DNA of 9,242 bases from Allomuricauda sp. (GTDB taxonomy: Bacteria; Bacteroidota; Bacteroidia; Flavobacteriales; Flavobacteriaceae): positions 1 to 9,242 of the forward strand of contig JANQOD010000048.1 in assembly GCA_028289745.1 (NCBI GenBank), given 5' to 3'. Below, piece by piece: positions 1-6,782 of the stretch (positions within the stretch are counted from its first letter, which is position 1; the number at the start of each line of letters is the position of its first letter). The notes beneath the pieces are model-generated. The model made no database searches. It had not been told where the DNA came from and worked only from the letters and a program-made list of their open reading frames with translations. Position numbers and translations under genes: made by a program.

Positions 1-363
1 GCCCAAGGCTCTGGTCGATAACTGTACCTCGATCAGCGACAGCACCAATGAGACCATCAAAAAAATCAGGCTGATACCGAAAATCACATTGGCCCACACG
101 TTCATCTCAACGTAGATCATGAACATGGAAACCGCCGCAAATAAGAAGCTGGCGATGGCGCTGGCCTGCATATTTTTAATGATGTTCAGTCGTTTTCGCA
201 ATGACTCGATCTGTCGTTTTAGCGGACTTGCCCGGGTTTCTTCAAATTGTTTGTGCAACTGTCTAATCAAGGCTGCAATGGCCAGATAACGGGCATTGTA
301 GGCCAACATGGTCAACGAGACCGCAGGAAACAATAAAGCGGGAATGGTAAGGGTGAGCTGCAT
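1..363 (-). CDS. DUF2721 family membrane protein (3' end outside window)
   Basis: The first 121 codons are visible, and the C-terminus lies beyond the left edge. Three hydrophobic segments are apparent, at about residues 3-21, 67-86 and 89-112. Between the first and second is a basic, helical, probably cytoplasmic stretch (about 32-62, with many Arg, Lys and Glu). This layout, and the end of the visible part (SLIEVQLSTRAL), match my recollection of the DUF2721 family of short inner-membrane proteins, usually about 130 residues, so only a few codons should be missing. The molecular function of DUF2721 is unknown. The ATG overlaps the TAA of the upstream propeller gene by one base (TAATG), which implies co-transcription and probable translational coupling. 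No separate promoter was seen. Confidence is high that this is a gene and good for the family. Confidence 0.85.
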   Translation of the reverse strand, partial: MQLTLTIPALLFPAVSLTMLAYNARYLAIAALIRQLHKQFEETRASPLKRQIESLRKRLNIIKNMQASAIASFLFAAVSMFMIYVEMNVWANVIFGISLIFLMVSLVLSLIEVQLSTRALG

Positions 364-3209
364 TATTCTATTTCAAATTCAATCTTTTCGGCAGTGCCAT
401 TGCCCGAAATGTCAACCGTATATTTTCCTTTGGGCAGATAGGTCTTTCCATTTTTGGCTTCCTTCAGCTCCATCTTGTTCTTTTTCAAAAAGTTTCTTTT
501 GCCCTCTTTTGAAAACGCGACATCATAAGACAGTATATTGAGCCCTTTTTCTGCTTCTGTCTCTATAGCACCCACTTCGATGCCATCGGCTGTCAAGACC
601 TTTACATTGAAAAGGCCCGGCCCTGAGGTAAAGAAATTCACATCGATCCCCGGGGTGTTCGGCTTGCTCCAAGAGCTCCAAGGGTTGCCCCAACGTTCAG
701 AGTACTTGATGTTGTCGATCTTGAATACATATAAGTTCTCGGCCATTACCTCGGCGGTCATTTTTTGAAGGCTTGAAATATCGGCTTTGTATATACTGCG
801 GCCATGGGTGCCCACCAACAAATGGCTGGCCTCAGGTTGAACCACTAGATCGTGAACCGCTACGTTGGGCATGCCATTTTGAAACAGTTCCCAAGATTCA
901 CCGCGATTGAACGATGCATACAATCCATTATCGGTGCCCACGAAGAGCAGGTTTTCATTTTCTGGGTCTTCGACCAAAGCGTTCACGGGTGAGTTGGGAA
1001 TGTTACTTGAAATATTCTTCCAGGTCTTTCCGTGGTCGTCGCTCATATATACATGAGAAGTGAGATCATCCCACCGATAGCCGTTCAAGGTCACATAGAC
1101 CCGTTCTTTTTTATGCTTGCTGGCGGCGACTTCACTGACCCACAGATCTTTGGGGAAAGCACCTGAAATAGGCTCCCAACTGCTCCCCGCATTTTCGGTC
1201 ACATGTACCAGACCATCGTCACTGCCTACATAGATCAATCCGAATTTAAACGGTGATTCTGAAATGGTGGTCAAGGTACCGTAGGCGACATTTCCTGTTC
1301 TGCCGCCTTTGGTCAAATCACCTGAAATGGCTTCCCAATCGTCACCTTGGTTCATCGACCGGTGCAATTTATTGCTTCCGAGATATAGAATATCTTGATT
1401 GTGCTCGCTCAACAAAATAGGGGTTTGCCAATTGAAGCGATAAGGTGCTTCACCCAGTTCGTGCTTGGGCTGTATTCGGGTGTTTTTTCCTTTGTCAAGA
1501 TCTAACCGAAAATAATTTCCGAATTGAAACCCCGTATATACGGTATTGCTGTTGCGATTGTCGATCTGTACCTGCATGCCATCACCGCCCATAATGCGTT
1601 GCCAGGGGTTTTTGCCCTCAGCGAGCCAGCGACTGTTTTCCTCGTTGTCATGGGCCCCTTTCCACACGCCATTGTCTTGCAGGCCACCGTATACGTGGTA
1701 AGGGTCTTTGTTATCTACATTTATGGCATAGAACTGACCGACAGTGGGCGAATTGTTCTTCATCCAATACTTGCCATCGTTATAGGTGATGTTGACCCCA
1801 CCGTCATTGCCATTGATGAGGTGGCCCGGCCGCTTTGGGTTTATCCAGAGGGCATGGTGGTCGGCATGTACGTTTTCTTTGTCGATGGCCTCGTAGGTTT
1901 TGCCACCATCGGTTGACATGATTAGCGGTACCCCTGCCAAGTAGATTTTGTCTTTGTCATTGGGATCCACATCGATTTGCCCAAAGTAATAGCCATAACT
2001 GTAAAAGAGGTCATCGATATGGTCTTCGTTCATTTTTTGCCAGGTTTTGCCCGCATCATCACTGCGATAGACCTCGGCCCCAATAACAGGGGTGTCGAAG
2101 AGCAATGAATTGGCATTTTCAAGGTACTTGGCAAGGTCTATGGGTTGTACCGCACCACCGCGCACCATGTTTTTCACATTTTCGGCGCGGTACTTTTCTT
2201 GAAAGCCATTGGTCTTGAGAAAGTCATTCAATTCTTTATCGCCGAGGGCCAAAAAGGAAGCCTTGTCCATCGTTTTGAAATCTTCTTTGGTGAGACCTTC
2301 TTTTTTCTTTTCTTTAGGGGCCTTTTTTCGTCTGAATTGGCTGTCATGTACGGCATATACCGTAGTATCATCAAAAACGGCCAAGCCAATTCTACCGACC
2401 CCATCACCTGAGGGGAAACCACTTTCTGAGGCGGTGACCAGCTCCCAACTATTACCTCCATCAACGCTTTTGTAGATACCCGATGCGTTGCCGCTACCGG
2501 TAAAGTTCCAGGCTTTTCGGTCTTTTTGCCATGCCGCGGCATATTGGGTGCTAAAATCGTCAGGGGCATGCGCCAAGTCAATAATGCCGGTTTCAGCATT
2601 GACAAAGAGTGTCTTTCTCCAAGTTTTTCCACCATCGGTGGTTTTGTAAACGCCCCGTTCTTCATTGGGCGAATACAGATGGCCCGTTGCACCAACGACC
2701 ACTTCATCTGGCTTGTTGTGGTTGATGATGATTCTACCGATATGGTGCGAATCTTGTAGCCCCATGTTCTGCCAGGTTTTTCCGCCATCGGTAGATTTCA
2801 AGATTCCTATGCCCGCATACGATGAACGAGACGAATTGTTTTCGCCCGTGCCCACCCAAAGAGTGCCATTTTTCCAGTCTATGGCAATGTCACCGATGTT
2901 CTGTGTGTCTGAGTTATCCAAAACTGGAGTGAAAGAAATACCATTGTCGCGGGTATGCCACAGACCGCCCGAGGCGTAGGCCACATAAAATTCGGTCGGG
3001 TCGTCGGGGTTGACATCCAAATCGACCACGCGGCCACTCATGATCGAAGGGCCTATGTTGTTTAGCGGAATGTTCTTGACCAAAGAAGTCTGGCCCATTT
3101 CAGCTTTTTGTTTCAGGGCGTCCATGACCTGCTCAGCCGATGTGGCGGGTTGTTGTGAAAAGGCCGTTTGAAAAATCAGAAAAACAGGAAGAAAAATAAG
3201 TGTTCTCAT
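363..3209 (-). CDS. secreted Asp-box (BNR/VPS10-like) beta-propeller protein
   Basis: The 948-residue product starts with a signal peptide (about residues 1-19, MRTLIFLPVFLIFQTAFSQ), so it is exported; I see no lipobox. Ten Asp-box-like motifs (S/T-x-D-x-G-x-S/T-W) lie at about 86, 139, 190, 248, 383, 432, 618, 671, 723 and 766, the mark of BNR/sortilin-type beta-propellers. Conserved blocks of the large bacterial family annotated as VPS10-domain protein or glycosyl hydrolase include HADHHALWINP (448-458), NGNDGGVN (466-473) and YGGLQDNG (507-514). A Lys/Glu-rich insert (about 293-380) separates the fourth and fifth motifs. Residues about 815-948 form a non-propeller tail ending in a beta-rich YTVDISGNGTAEKIEFEIE. 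The glycosidase label is unproven: Asp boxes are structural, and catalytic residues cannot be assigned. The role may be binding or scaffolding at the cell surface or periplasm. The gene is first in an operon with the DUF2721 gene. Confidence 0.9.
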   Translation of the reverse strand: MRTLIFLPVFLIFQTAFSQQPATSAEQVMDALKQKAEMGQTSLVKNIPLNNIGPSIMSGRVVDLDVNPDDPTEFYVAYASGGLWHTRDNGISFTPVLDNSDTQNIGDIAIDWKNGTLWVGTGENNSSRSSYAGIGILKSTDGGKTWQNMGLQDSHHIGRIIINHNKPDEVVVGATGHLYSPNEERGVYKTTDGGKTWRKTLFVNAETGIIDLAHAPDDFSTQYAAAWQKDRKAWNFTGSGNASGIYKSVDGGNSWELVTASESGFPSGDGVGRIGLAVFDDTTVYAVHDSQFRRKKAPKEKKKEGLTKEDFKTMDKASFLALGDKELNDFLKTNGFQEKYRAENVKNMVRGGAVQPIDLAKYLENANSLLFDTPVIGAEVYRSDDAGKTWQKMNEDHIDDLFYSYGYYFGQIDVDPNDKDKIYLAGVPLIMSTDGGKTYEAIDKENVHADHHALWINPKRPGHLINGNDGGVNITYNDGKYWMKNNSPTVGQFYAINVDNKDPYHVYGGLQDNGVWKGAHDNEENSRWLAEGKNPWQRIMGGDGMQVQIDNRNSNTVYTGFQFGNYFRLDLDKGKNTRIQPKHELGEAPYRFNWQTPILLSEHNQDILYLGSNKLHRSMNQGDDWEAISGDLTKGGRTGNVAYGTLTTISESPFKFGLIYVGSDDGLVHVTENAGSSWEPISGAFPKDLWVSEVAASKHKKERVYVTLNGYRWDDLTSHVYMSDDHGKTWKNISSNIPNSPVNALVEDPENENLLFVGTDNGLYASFNRGESWELFQNGMPNVAVHDLVVQPEASHLLVGTHGRSIYKADISSLQKMTAEVMAENLYVFKIDNIKYSERWGNPWSSWSKPNTPGIDVNFFTSGPGLFNVKVLTADGIEVGAIETEAEKGLNILSYDVAFSKEGKRNFLKKNKMELKEAKNGKTYLPKGKYTVDISGNGTAEKIEFEIE

Positions 3210-3230
3210 CTCGATTGGTTAATTAGCCCT

Positions 3231-3261
3231 GAAAGGTAGGAAAAGCAAGTTGTAGGAACAA
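3231..3261 (-). promoter_or_regulatory. probable promoter of the Asp-box propeller/DUF2721 operon
   Basis: Read on the minus strand, TTG (3261-3259), a 20-base spacer and TACCTTTC (3238-3231) resemble the Bacteroidetes primary sigma factor consensus TTTG-N19/20-TAnnTTTG, with a C in place of the final G. The -7 element lies 21 bases before the ATG, a plausible leader length. The match is imperfect and made by eye. Confidence 0.4.
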
Positions 3262-3374
3262 GCCCACGAAGCCACCTTCTAATTCTGATGAAAATAAAAT
3301 ACACAAACCGAAATTTTGATAATATGGCAAAATTTGTGTTTATTTATTGATAAGTAACCATTAAAACTATAAAT

Positions 3375-3656
3375 ATGGAAGAGTATTTGCCATTGATCAT
3401 TCAATTGATTTCAGGAGCCCTTGGGGGCAATCTGGCAGCAAAACTGTTGCCCAAGTTGAATTTGGGCACTTTGGGCAATTCAATCTCAGGCATACTTGGC
3501 GGTGGATTGGGCGGCTATATTTTAGGAGCCCTGGGCTTGGGCACTGATGGCGGTATGGATGCCGCTGGTATTTTGGGAAGTGTTGCCGGTGGAGGTGTCG
3601 GTGGCGGCATAATCATGGCCATTATCGGGGCCATAAAAAATGCCATGTCAAAATAA
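3375..3656 (+). CDS. small glycine-rich membrane protein, glycine-zipper type
   Basis: The 93-residue product is about a quarter glycine and strongly hydrophobic, with a short acidic start (MEEY) and a basic end (KNAMSK). Three related segments repeat: ISGALGGNLAAKLL (12-25), ISGILGGGLGGYIL (37-50) and ILGSVAGGGVGGGII (66-80). Dense GxxxG and GG spacing is typical of glycine-zipper helices that pack tightly in membranes, as in the GlsB/YeaQ/YmgE-like group, although I cannot confirm membership. Similar short proteins occur in flavobacteria as far as I recall. The ATG is the first plausible start, after an A/T-rich stretch without a Shine-Dalgarno. No good promoter was found in the 165-bp spacer on this strand. 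The gene is monocistronic, because a strong terminator follows 21 bases after the stop. Function unknown. Confidence 0.8.
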   Translation: MEEYLPLIIQLISGALGGNLAAKLLPKLNLGTLGNSISGILGGGLGGYILGALGLGTDGGMDAAGILGSVAGGGVGGGIIMAIIGAIKNAMSK

Positions 3657-3677
3657 TCAATGGACACACATTTTTTC

Positions 3678-3707
3678 AAAGAGGGCCAACTGCCCTCTTT
3701 TTGTTTT
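3678..3707 (+). terminator. intrinsic terminator after the glycine-rich protein gene
   Basis: A perfect 9-bp stem, AAAGAGGGC (3678-3686) and GCCCTCTTT (3692-3700), encloses the 5-base loop CAACT. The T-rich run TTTTTGTTTT follows at 3698-3707. The tail is T-rich only on the plus strand, so termination should be one-way. It starts 21 bases after the upstream stop codon. Confidence 0.88.
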
Positions 3708-3735
3708 GTCTCCCTTGGGCAAATCGCTACTTTTG
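3705..3735 (+). promoter_or_regulatory. promoter of pepP (Bacteroidetes TTTG/TAnnTTTG type)
   Basis: TTTG (3705-3708), a 19-base spacer and TACTTTTG (3728-3735) match the Bacteroidetes consensus at every defined base. Transcription would begin about 5-8 bases further on, leaving a leader of roughly 10-15 bases before the ATG at 3754. The -33 element sits inside the T tract of the preceding terminator. This promoter also argues against longer pepP starts upstream. Confidence 0.8.
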
Positions 3736-3753
3736 AAAAAAGCAAATCAAACG

Positions 3754-5046
3754 ATGAAATACGATCCAATACCTAGCTCATTGTTCGTTAAAAACCGAAA
3801 AAAGTTCATGGCGCAGATGCGGCCCAAGAGCATTGCCGTGTTCAATTCAAACGATATTTACCCCATCAGCGCAGATAGCACCATGCCTTTCAAGCAGCAC
3901 CGTGATATTTTTTATTTAAGCGGGGCCGACCAAGAAGAGACCATTTTACTTCTGTTTCCCGATGCGTTGAACGTGAAACATCGCGAGGTGTTGTTCGTTC
4001 GAGAGACCAATGACCATATTGCCGTTTGGGAGGGGGCCAAGCTGACCAAAGAACAGGCTACAATGGTTTCGGGCATTGAAACCATTTATTGGCTCGACGA
4101 TTTCGACAAGGTCTTCTTTGATTTGATGACAGAGGCCGAGACCATCTATTTCAACACGAACGAGCACTATCGCCAAGCTGTGGTGACCCAGACCCGTGAA
4201 GACCGTTTTATCGAAAAGTGCAAAAAAGATTTCCCGGCGCACCAGTGGGCAAAGAGCAACCCAATTTTGCAAGAGATCAGAGGGGTCAAAGAACCTGAAG
4301 AAATAGAACTGATGCAACAGGCCTGCAACATTACCGAAAAGGGGTTCAGAAGAATATTGAAATTCACCAAACCGGGGGTTTGGGAATATGAGCTGGAAGC
4401 GGAGTATCTACATGAGTTTATCAACAACCGCTCTCAAGGCTTTGCCTATACGCCCATCATAGCCTCGGGAAAAAATGCCAATGTGCTGCACTACATCGAA
4501 AACAACCAACAATGTAAAGACGGCGATCTGATTTTGATGGATGTTGGTGCCGAATACGCCAATTATTCCAGCGATATGACCCGTACCATTCCTGTGGGCG
4601 GGCGGTTCACCAAACGTCAGAAAGAAGTGTACGAAGCTGTGCTCAGGGTCAAGAATGAAGCGACCAAAATGCTCATACCGGGCACGATATGGGCCGAATA
4701 CCACAAGGAAGTGGGCAAGGTCATGACCTCAGAATTATTGAACTTGGGGCTGTTGGATGCCGCAGAGGTGAAGAATGAAGATCCCGATTGGCCCGCCTAT
4801 AAAAAGTATTTTATGCATGGTACCAGCCACCATATCGGGTTGGATACCCATGACTATGGCGTTCTAAAGACCCCTATGAAGGCCAACATGGTGTTTACCG
4901 TAGAACCGGGCATCTATATTTCTGAAGAGGGACTCGGCATTCGTCTTGAAGACGATGTGGTCATTCAAGAATCTGGTGAACCGTTCAATCTGATGCGCAA
5001 CATCCCCATTGAGGTGGAAGAGATAGAAGAGTTGATGAATGGGTGA
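3754..5046 (+). CDS. pepP: Xaa-Pro aminopeptidase (M24B, PepP-type)
   Basis: This cytosolic dinuclear-metal (usually Mn) exopeptidase removes an N-terminal residue that precedes proline. The 430-residue product has an N-terminal aminopeptidase-P domain (about 4-135, with FYLSGADQEETILLL) and a C-terminal pita-bread domain (about 175-415). All five metal ligands are present: D263 (LMDVGAEY), D274 (SSDMTRT), H359 (HGTSHHIGLDTHD), E384 (FTVEPGIYI) and E399 (GIRLEDD). The 11-residue gap between the two aspartates equals that of E. coli PepP (D260/D271). H359 is followed by another His where E. coli has Trp. An in-frame ATG at 3640 would add 38 residues but would overlap the previous gene and run through its terminator. 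The ATG at 3754 directly follows the promoter and gives the usual family length. A small membrane-protein gene follows and may be co-transcribed. Confidence 0.95.
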   Translation: MKYDPIPSSLFVKNRKKFMAQMRPKSIAVFNSNDIYPISADSTMPFKQHRDIFYLSGADQEETILLLFPDALNVKHREVLFVRETNDHIAVWEGAKLTKEQATMVSGIETIYWLDDFDKVFFDLMTEAETIYFNTNEHYRQAVVTQTREDRFIEKCKKDFPAHQWAKSNPILQEIRGVKEPEEIELMQQACNITEKGFRRILKFTKPGVWEYELEAEYLHEFINNRSQGFAYTPIIASGKNANVLHYIENNQQCKDGDLILMDVGAEYANYSSDMTRTIPVGGRFTKRQKEVYEAVLRVKNEATKMLIPGTIWAEYHKEVGKVMTSELLNLGLLDAAEVKNEDPDWPAYKKYFMHGTSHHIGLDTHDYGVLKTPMKANMVFTVEPGIYISEEGLGIRLEDDVVIQESGEPFNLMRNIPIEVEEIEELMNG

Positions 5047-5065
5047 TGGTTGTTTGTCAACCGTC
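5045..5065 (+). other. hairpin straddling the pepP stop codon
   Basis: GATGGTTG (5045-5052) and CAACCGTC (5058-5065) pair over 8 bp with one G-T wobble and the loop TTTGT. No T tract follows, so it is not a classical terminator. It could protect or pause the transcript, or be chance. Confidence 0.35.
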
Positions 5066-5069
5066 GATT

Positions 5070-5096
5070 GTCATTTCGAACGTATGTGAGAAATCT
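5070..5096 (+). repeat. dispersed flavobacterial intergenic repeat (partial copy)
   Basis: The segment begins GTCATTTCGA and ends GAGAAATCT. I recognise this pattern as a short repeat scattered between genes in many Bacteroidetes; on the other strand it translates as the familiar RFLTYVRNDN. It is an imperfect palindrome: ATTTC (5073-5077) pairs with GAAAT (5090-5094), and AC (5080-5081) with GT (5086-5087) around the loop GTAT. Recognition is from memory, since only one copy lies in this window. Confidence 0.6.
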
Positions 5097-5107
5097 ATTT
5101 TTTGAAA

Positions 5108-5287
5108 ATGAAAGTGTCATTGTTTTTTCTTTTACAACAGCCCGATATCGACAAAAAGATGCAAGAAGCACCCAATAGCGCTTACGAGATCGGGGTGGTC
5201 ATCGGGTCATACCTGCCCTTTGTGGCATTGGTGGCTATTGCTTATGCGATTTATTATTATCAGAAAAAGAAAAGGGGTTCAGAATGA
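5108..5287 (+). CDS. small single-span membrane protein
   Basis: The 59-residue product has a short N-terminal part with LLQQPDIDKKMQEAP, one transmembrane segment (about residues 25-46, from IGVVIGSYLPFVALVAIAYAI), then an aromatic and basic tail (YYYQKKKRGSE). By the positive-inside rule the tail should be cytoplasmic. The ATG at 5108 is preferred to an in-frame TTG two codons earlier. A second ATG at 5159 would keep the membrane span but drop LLQQPDID, which I recall as typical of similar flavobacterial small proteins. The gene lies 61 bases after pepP on the same strand with no clear promoter, so it is probably read through from pepP. Its last 53 bases overlap the 3' end of brnQ on the other strand. 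Function unknown. It could be spurious, but the coherent membrane topology argues for a gene. Confidence 0.65.
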   Translation: MKVSLFFLLQQPDIDKKMQEAPNSAYEIGVVIGSYLPFVALVAIAYAIYYYQKKKRGSE

Positions 5288-6539
5288 CATTGGCACCAAC
5301 AAAAGTGATCAATGCCGGTAGTACCCATCCCATATGAAAACCCGAAAGCGGAATCCAATTTTTAACACTTTGCAAGGGTGCTATAAAACCAAGGCTTGAG
5401 AGAAAGTCGGGAATACTGAATAAAATGGTCATGGTGACCGTCGACCGAAAAACTTTTTTTGAAACCCATTTCTCGGGCAATACGTTCAAAAAGATCAACA
5501 CGATGGTAATGGGGTAAATGAACATCAGTGCCGGTATGGCCACGGCAATGATGTAGTCGACGTTGAACCGGCCCATCAAGACCCCAAGGGCACAACCCAA
5601 AACGGCCGTGATCGTGTAGGCTTTTTGCGAATCATTGAACCGGCCCTTGACAAAATCGGCAGTACCGGCAACGATACCCACGGCGGTGGTAAAGCAGGCG
5701 AGGCTCACCAGAACACCCAAAAAGAGATTGGCCGTATTGCCCATGGTCTTGAGGCCAATACCGCTCAAGAGGGCCGTTCGGCCAATGTCAGGTAAAAATT
5801 CACCTTGCATGAGGGATCCAGTCAAAATGAGCCCGGTATAAATGAGAAAGAGCCCGAGACCGGCCAACCATCCCGCCTTGGCGATAAGGGTTCTTTTGAC
5901 CGCATAATCGGCCTTGGCGTTCTTTAGGTTGATAGAGATGATAATGACCCCGCCAACAACCACTGAACCGATGGCATCAAAAGTTTGGTACCCTTCCAAA
6001 ATGCCATGAGAGAACGGATGGTGAAACTCAGAACCTCCAAGATCAAAATCCATAGAAAAAACAGCAATCCCGATAATACAGAATAGGATAAGGATAATGG
6101 CCGGGGTCATGAGCTTTCCGATGATGTCCAGTATTTTTGAACGGTTCATTACAAAAAGAAAGACCAAGGTGAAATATACGGCGCTTGTCAACAAGGGGGA
6201 GGATCCAAAAAGCGGCGAGACCCCCATTTCATGGGTCACCGATGCGGTTCGTGGTGAAGGCAGGCCGATAGAGATGACGTATACCAGATAACAGTAAAAT
6301 AGGCTGAAGGTCGGGGATACCTTTTTTGCAAAATCGTACATGGTGCCTTGCAGCCTTGCATGGGCCAAAATGCCCAAAATGGGAATTAAGACAGCAGAAA
6401 GACAAAAACCCAGTGCCACCGACCACCAAAATTCACCTGATCTGAACCCCAACTGGGGCGGTAAAATGAGGTTGCCGGCGCCAAAGAACAAAGAAAAAAG
6501 GGCGAACGCGACTACAAATAGTTGCTTTTTTGGGGTCAA
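5235..6539 (-). CDS. brnQ: branched-chain amino acid:cation symporter (LIVCS family)
   Basis: This 434-residue inner-membrane carrier takes up leucine, isoleucine and valine with Na+ or H+. About 12 hydrophobic segments span the length. Family motifs are FFGAGNLILPP (18-28), PRTASVTHEMGV (96-107), GYQTFDAIGS (183-192) and ACFTTAVGIVAGTADF (281-296). The length is normal. The start is a TTG (6539-6537): reading upstream in frame there is no ATG or GTG before a TGA ten codons earlier, and the first internal Met is residue 67, after two membrane spans. The KKQ just before the first span fits an intact N-terminus. The gene diverges from a small Cys/His protein gene across 243 bp. The C-terminal codons overlap the convergent small membrane-protein gene. 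No terminator is visible on this strand after the stop. Confidence 0.93.
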   Translation of the reverse strand: MTPKKQLFVVAFALFSLFFGAGNLILPPQLGFRSGEFWWSVALGFCLSAVLIPILGILAHARLQGTMYDFAKKVSPTFSLFYCYLVYVISIGLPSPRTASVTHEMGVSPLFGSSPLLTSAVYFTLVFLFVMNRSKILDIIGKLMTPAIILILFCIIGIAVFSMDFDLGGSEFHHPFSHGILEGYQTFDAIGSVVVGGVIIISINLKNAKADYAVKRTLIAKAGWLAGLGLFLIYTGLILTGSLMQGEFLPDIGRTALLSGIGLKTMGNTANLFLGVLVSLACFTTAVGIVAGTADFVKGRFNDSQKAYTITAVLGCALGVLMGRFNVDYIIAVAIPALMFIYPITIVLIFLNVLPEKWVSKKVFRSTVTMTILFSIPDFLSSLGFIAPLQSVKNWIPLSGFHMGWVLPALITFVGANVILNPFSFSDNNKSHKQ

Positions 6540-6610
6540 AGGCTTGGTTTTGTTGGGAAAGATAGGTCAAATATTGTATATTGACATCGGTATTGTTTTG
6601 ACCCTGTAGG

Positions 6611-6630
6611 TGAACTATATCAGTAGTTCA
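6611..6630. promoter_or_regulatory. inverted repeat upstream of brnQ, candidate operator or leader hairpin
   Basis: TGAACTA (6611-6617) and TAGTTCA (6624-6630) are perfect 7-bp arms separated by 6 bases. The centre lies about 80 bases upstream of the brnQ start, in the divergent spacer. It could be a dimeric regulator site or, if brnQ is transcribed from further upstream, a leader hairpin. No regulator gene is adjacent. Confidence 0.35.
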
Positions 6631-6709
6631 TCGAAAAAGAGCCGATACAAAAAATAAAAGCCGTATAGCAGCGTTGCTGTTTTAAACGATAACATCTAAA
6701 AACCACTTT

Positions 6710-6717
6710 CAAACGTA
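6710..6717 (-). promoter_or_regulatory. possible -7 element for brnQ
   Basis: TACGTTTG on the minus strand fits TAnnTTTG exactly, but no TTG stands 19-20 bases upstream of it. It would give a leader of about 165 bases containing the 6611-6630 inverted repeat. A nearer candidate, TATCTTTC (6564-6557), lies 17 bases before the TTG start but lacks both the last consensus base and a -33 element. Neither can be preferred from sequence alone. Confidence 0.25.
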
Positions 6718-6782
6718 TCAACAAATAGTGAATTAGCATTATCGGTCCCCAAATCGTACAATGCGCTCAAACAAACCGACTT

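Noticed and set aside
1524..1916. A 130-codon plus-strand open frame antisense to the propeller gene
   Set aside because: Its hydrophobic sequence looks like a membrane protein but is the complement of a long conserved coding region. No promoter or family match was seen.
2228..2788. A 186-codon open frame on the minus strand inside the propeller gene
   Set aside because: It lies in another frame of a strongly supported gene, has no recognisable domain, and owes its openness to the base composition of the Asp-box coding sequence.
3301..3374. Promoter for the glycine-rich protein gene
   Set aside because: TTTG at 3315-3318 and at 3333-3336 have no acceptable TAnnTTTG at the right distance. 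A/T-rich matches such as TATTTATTG and TAACCATT are too weak to call.
3640..3753. N-terminal extension of pepP by 38 codons
   Set aside because: It would start inside the glycine-rich protein gene, cross a strong terminator and lie upstream of the consensus promoter. The extra residues do not fit the family.
4965..5171. A 68-codon minus-strand open frame over the pepP end and the repeat
   Set aside because: It is explained by the pepP antisense strand and by the dispersed repeat, whose translation gives the familiar RFLTYVRNDN string.
6667..6684. Stem AGCAGC/GCTGTT followed by TTTT-like bases, possible terminator on the plus strand
   Set aside because: The stem is short with a G-T pair, only a few T residues follow, and no plus-strand gene ends nearby.
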